Below are positions 7,532 through 8,067 of a DNA stretch of 8,067 bases, one piece after another. The stretch covers positions 1-8,067 of the forward strand of contig CACYEO010000065.1 in the NCBI GenBank assembly GCA_902773475.1. The letters run 5' to 3'. Position 1 is the first letter of the stretch; the number at the start of each line of letters is the position of its first letter. The position numbers were made by a program, and so were the translations under genes. The notes beneath the pieces are model-generated. The model was not told the origin of the DNA and did not search any database. It saw nothing but the letters and a program-made list of their open reading frames with translations. The DNA comes from an uncultured bacterium (GTDB lineage Bacteria > Verrucomicrobiota > Kiritimatiellia > RFP12 > UBA1067).

Positions 7532-7589
7532 AGATGTGGCAAGGCCGCCACGGCCTTGCAGCAAGGGCGAGGGCGCCCTTGCCACATCT
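7532..7589. repeat. Nested palindromic element: outer stem with two internal hairpins
   Basis: A 13-bp perfect inverted repeat (AGATGTGGCAAGG at 7532-7544, CCTTGCCACATCT at 7577-7589) encloses two alternative 9-bp perfect hairpins. One is GCAAGGCCG (7539-7547) with CGGCCTTGC (7551-7559), loop CCA. The other is GCAAGGGCG (7561-7569) with CGCCCTTGC (7574-7582), loop AGGG. All four arms share GCAAGG or its complement, so the outer-stem and double-hairpin folds compete. A further 7-bp pair, GCGGGGC (7522-7528) and GCCCCGC (7600-7606), extends the symmetry outward. The architecture resembles REP/BIME or MITE-like intergenic elements. No transposase is nearby. Confidence 0.75.
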
Positions 7590-7628
7590 CTCTGCCGAGG
7601 CCCCGCCTGCCAACTCAAACACCCAAAA

Positions 7629-7656
7629 CTATTCACTATTCACTATTACTTATTAC
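7629..7656 (-). repeat. Heptamer tandem array (TGAATAG/GTAATAG type)
   Basis: Four contiguous 7-bp units on the minus strand: GTAATAA, GTAATAG, TGAATAG and TGAATAG (plus strand CTATTCA twice, then CTATTAC and TTATTAC). The block is AT-rich in a GC-rich genome. Read on the minus strand, the units end in ATAG or ATAA, recalling the GATAG-ending units of the left array on the plus strand, so the two arrays face each other across the palindrome. Confidence 0.7.
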
Positions 7657-7676
7657 CTGCTTTCGGGCCGGTCTAA

Positions 7677-7696
7677 TCGCCTGCCGTCTCAGGCGA
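7677..7696 (-). terminator. Possible hairpin terminator of the right-edge gene
   Basis: A perfect 7-bp inverted repeat, TCGCCTG (minus 7690-7696) and CAGGCGA (minus 7677-7683), with a 6-nt loop lies 11 nt after the TAA of the surface-protein gene. The stem is stable and the position is right for a terminator, but on the minus strand it is followed only by TTAGACC, not a T-run. It may be a factor-assisted terminator or simply a 3'-end stabilising hairpin. Confidence 0.35.
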
Positions 7697-7707
7697 AAAG
7701 CCGACCC

Positions 7708-8067
7708 TTATGCGAAAAAACTTATACCGTCGCCGATTTCGGGCGTTATGAACGCGACCGCGCCGGATGCGAACGTAGCGTTCGTCACGGCTGTAAATTC
7801 TCCGCCGGGAATTTTGCGTTCGAGAGTTGCCGAGACCTCCACGCCTTCAAGCCCTTCCGGAATATTGATATTTCCGGCCTTGATCGCGACACGGCCGGGA
7901 TCGGACTGATTGGCTGCCGCCTCACAGAGGACCACGCTTGATGCTTCGTTCGGCTCAAGCCCCAGACAATAGCTCTGCCACACCGGAATACCGTTTTCAC
8001 CCGGCTTGGCAAGCGCGTCAGCAACGCTTTGAATGCTGTCGCGCGTTGTCGCAGCACCATTGTCGAC
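7708..8067 (-). CDS. C-terminal fragment of a probable large surface/secreted protein (5' end outside window)
   Basis: The frame is open from the right edge to a TAA at 7708-7710, giving 119 visible residues. The GTG at 7981-7983 could be read as a start, but the frame stays open for 28 more codons upstream with continuous protein-like sequence and no ribosome binding site is apparent, so it is more likely an internal valine. A short helical stretch (DSIQSVADALAKPGENGIP) precedes VWQSYCLGLEPNEASS, a phrase I recall near the C-terminus of big repetitive surface proteins in Kiritimatiellota and relatives. After it comes a beta-rich region (VEVSATLERKIPGGEFTAVTNATF) of the kind that ends such proteins. 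No anchor, PEP-CTERM or autotransporter barrel is visible. GC content is clearly lower than in the operon, with many GGT, GCT, GTT and ATT codons, and it is the only gene here ending in TAA. Specific function unknown. Confidence 0.72.
   Translation of the reverse strand, partial: VDNGAATTRDSIQSVADALAKPGENGIPVWQSYCLGLEPNEASSVVLCEAAANQSDPGRVAIKAGNINIPEGLEGVEVSATLERKIPGGEFTAVTNATFASGAVAFITPEIGDGISFFA

Larger units (their letters stand above)
7209..7707. other. Gene-free intergenic region with promoter and several repeats
   Basis: About 500 bp separate the valS start from the stop of the right-edge gene, both on the minus strand. I find no credible gene on either strand. Short open frames crossing about 7452-7676 translate the palindrome and heptamer arrays and lack ribosome binding sites. 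From right to left it holds a small hairpin after the surface-protein stop (7677-7696), a 7-bp array (7629-7656), a nested palindrome (7532-7589), a second 7-bp array (7479-7520), GGAAACAAC-type repeats (7360-7431) and the valS promoter (7266-7294). Composition swings from very GC-rich in the palindrome to AT-rich in 7351-7450 and 7611-7656. Confidence 0.8.

Noticed and set aside
7452..7941. Plus-strand small open frames in the intergenic region (74, 129 and 135 codons)
   Set aside because: They translate the palindrome and heptamer arrays, have no ribosome binding site, and the longer two run antisense into the right-edge gene.
7981..7983. GTG as the start of a complete 91-residue gene at the right edge
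   Set aside because: The frame is open to the window edge with protein-like sequence, the GTG falls inside the VWQSYCLGLEP phrase, and no ribosome binding site precedes it.

Overview
The window is GC-rich bacterial DNA containing four complete protein genes on the minus strand, fragments of two further genes at the edges, and one repeat-rich intergenic region. No rRNA, tRNA, CRISPR array, transposase or integrase is visible. TGA, TAA and TAG all act as stops, consistent with the standard bacterial code. The organism cannot be fixed from the sequence alone. The right-edge protein contains the phrase VWQSYCLGLEP, which I associate from memory with large surface or secreted proteins of the Kiritimatiellota/Verrucomicrobiota-Lentisphaerota group, often from animal gut metagenomes. 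The high GC and the lipoprotein signal are compatible with that. This taxonomic guess is an inference of low to moderate confidence.

Layout from left to right. Positions 3-311 (+) hold the 3' end of an unidentified gene that converges on the main cluster. Positions 331-7208 (-) are a tightly packed cluster, read from right to left: valS (valyl-tRNA synthetase), a lipoprotein solute-binding protein of the OppA/DppA family, an rlmB-like 23S rRNA 2'-O-methyltransferase, and a Wzx-type polysaccharide flippase. The gaps are 7, 3 and 31 bp, so a single transcript is likely. A convincing promoter with an extended -10 lies just upstream of valS, and no other promoter is evident inside the cluster. 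Positions 7209-7707 carry no gene. Positions 7708-8067 (-) are the C-terminal end of a probable surface protein with noticeably lower GC and different codon use.

Two of the four operon genes serve translation (tRNA charging and ribosome modification). The other two are envelope proteins (an orphan solute-binding lipoprotein and a flippase) without the permease, ATPase or glycosyltransferase genes that usually accompany them. Co-transcription rather than a shared pathway probably explains the grouping.

The most unusual structure is intergenic, at about 7479-7656. A degenerate 7-bp tandem array on the left and a second 7-bp array on the right, read in opposite orientation, flank a nested palindrome. 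The palindrome has a 13-bp perfect outer stem enclosing two 9-bp hairpins that share a GCAAGG core. It looks like a composite non-coding repeat element (REP/BIME- or MITE-like) and is the best candidate here for something undescribed. A further cluster of GGAAACAAC-type repeats sits between it and the valS promoter.
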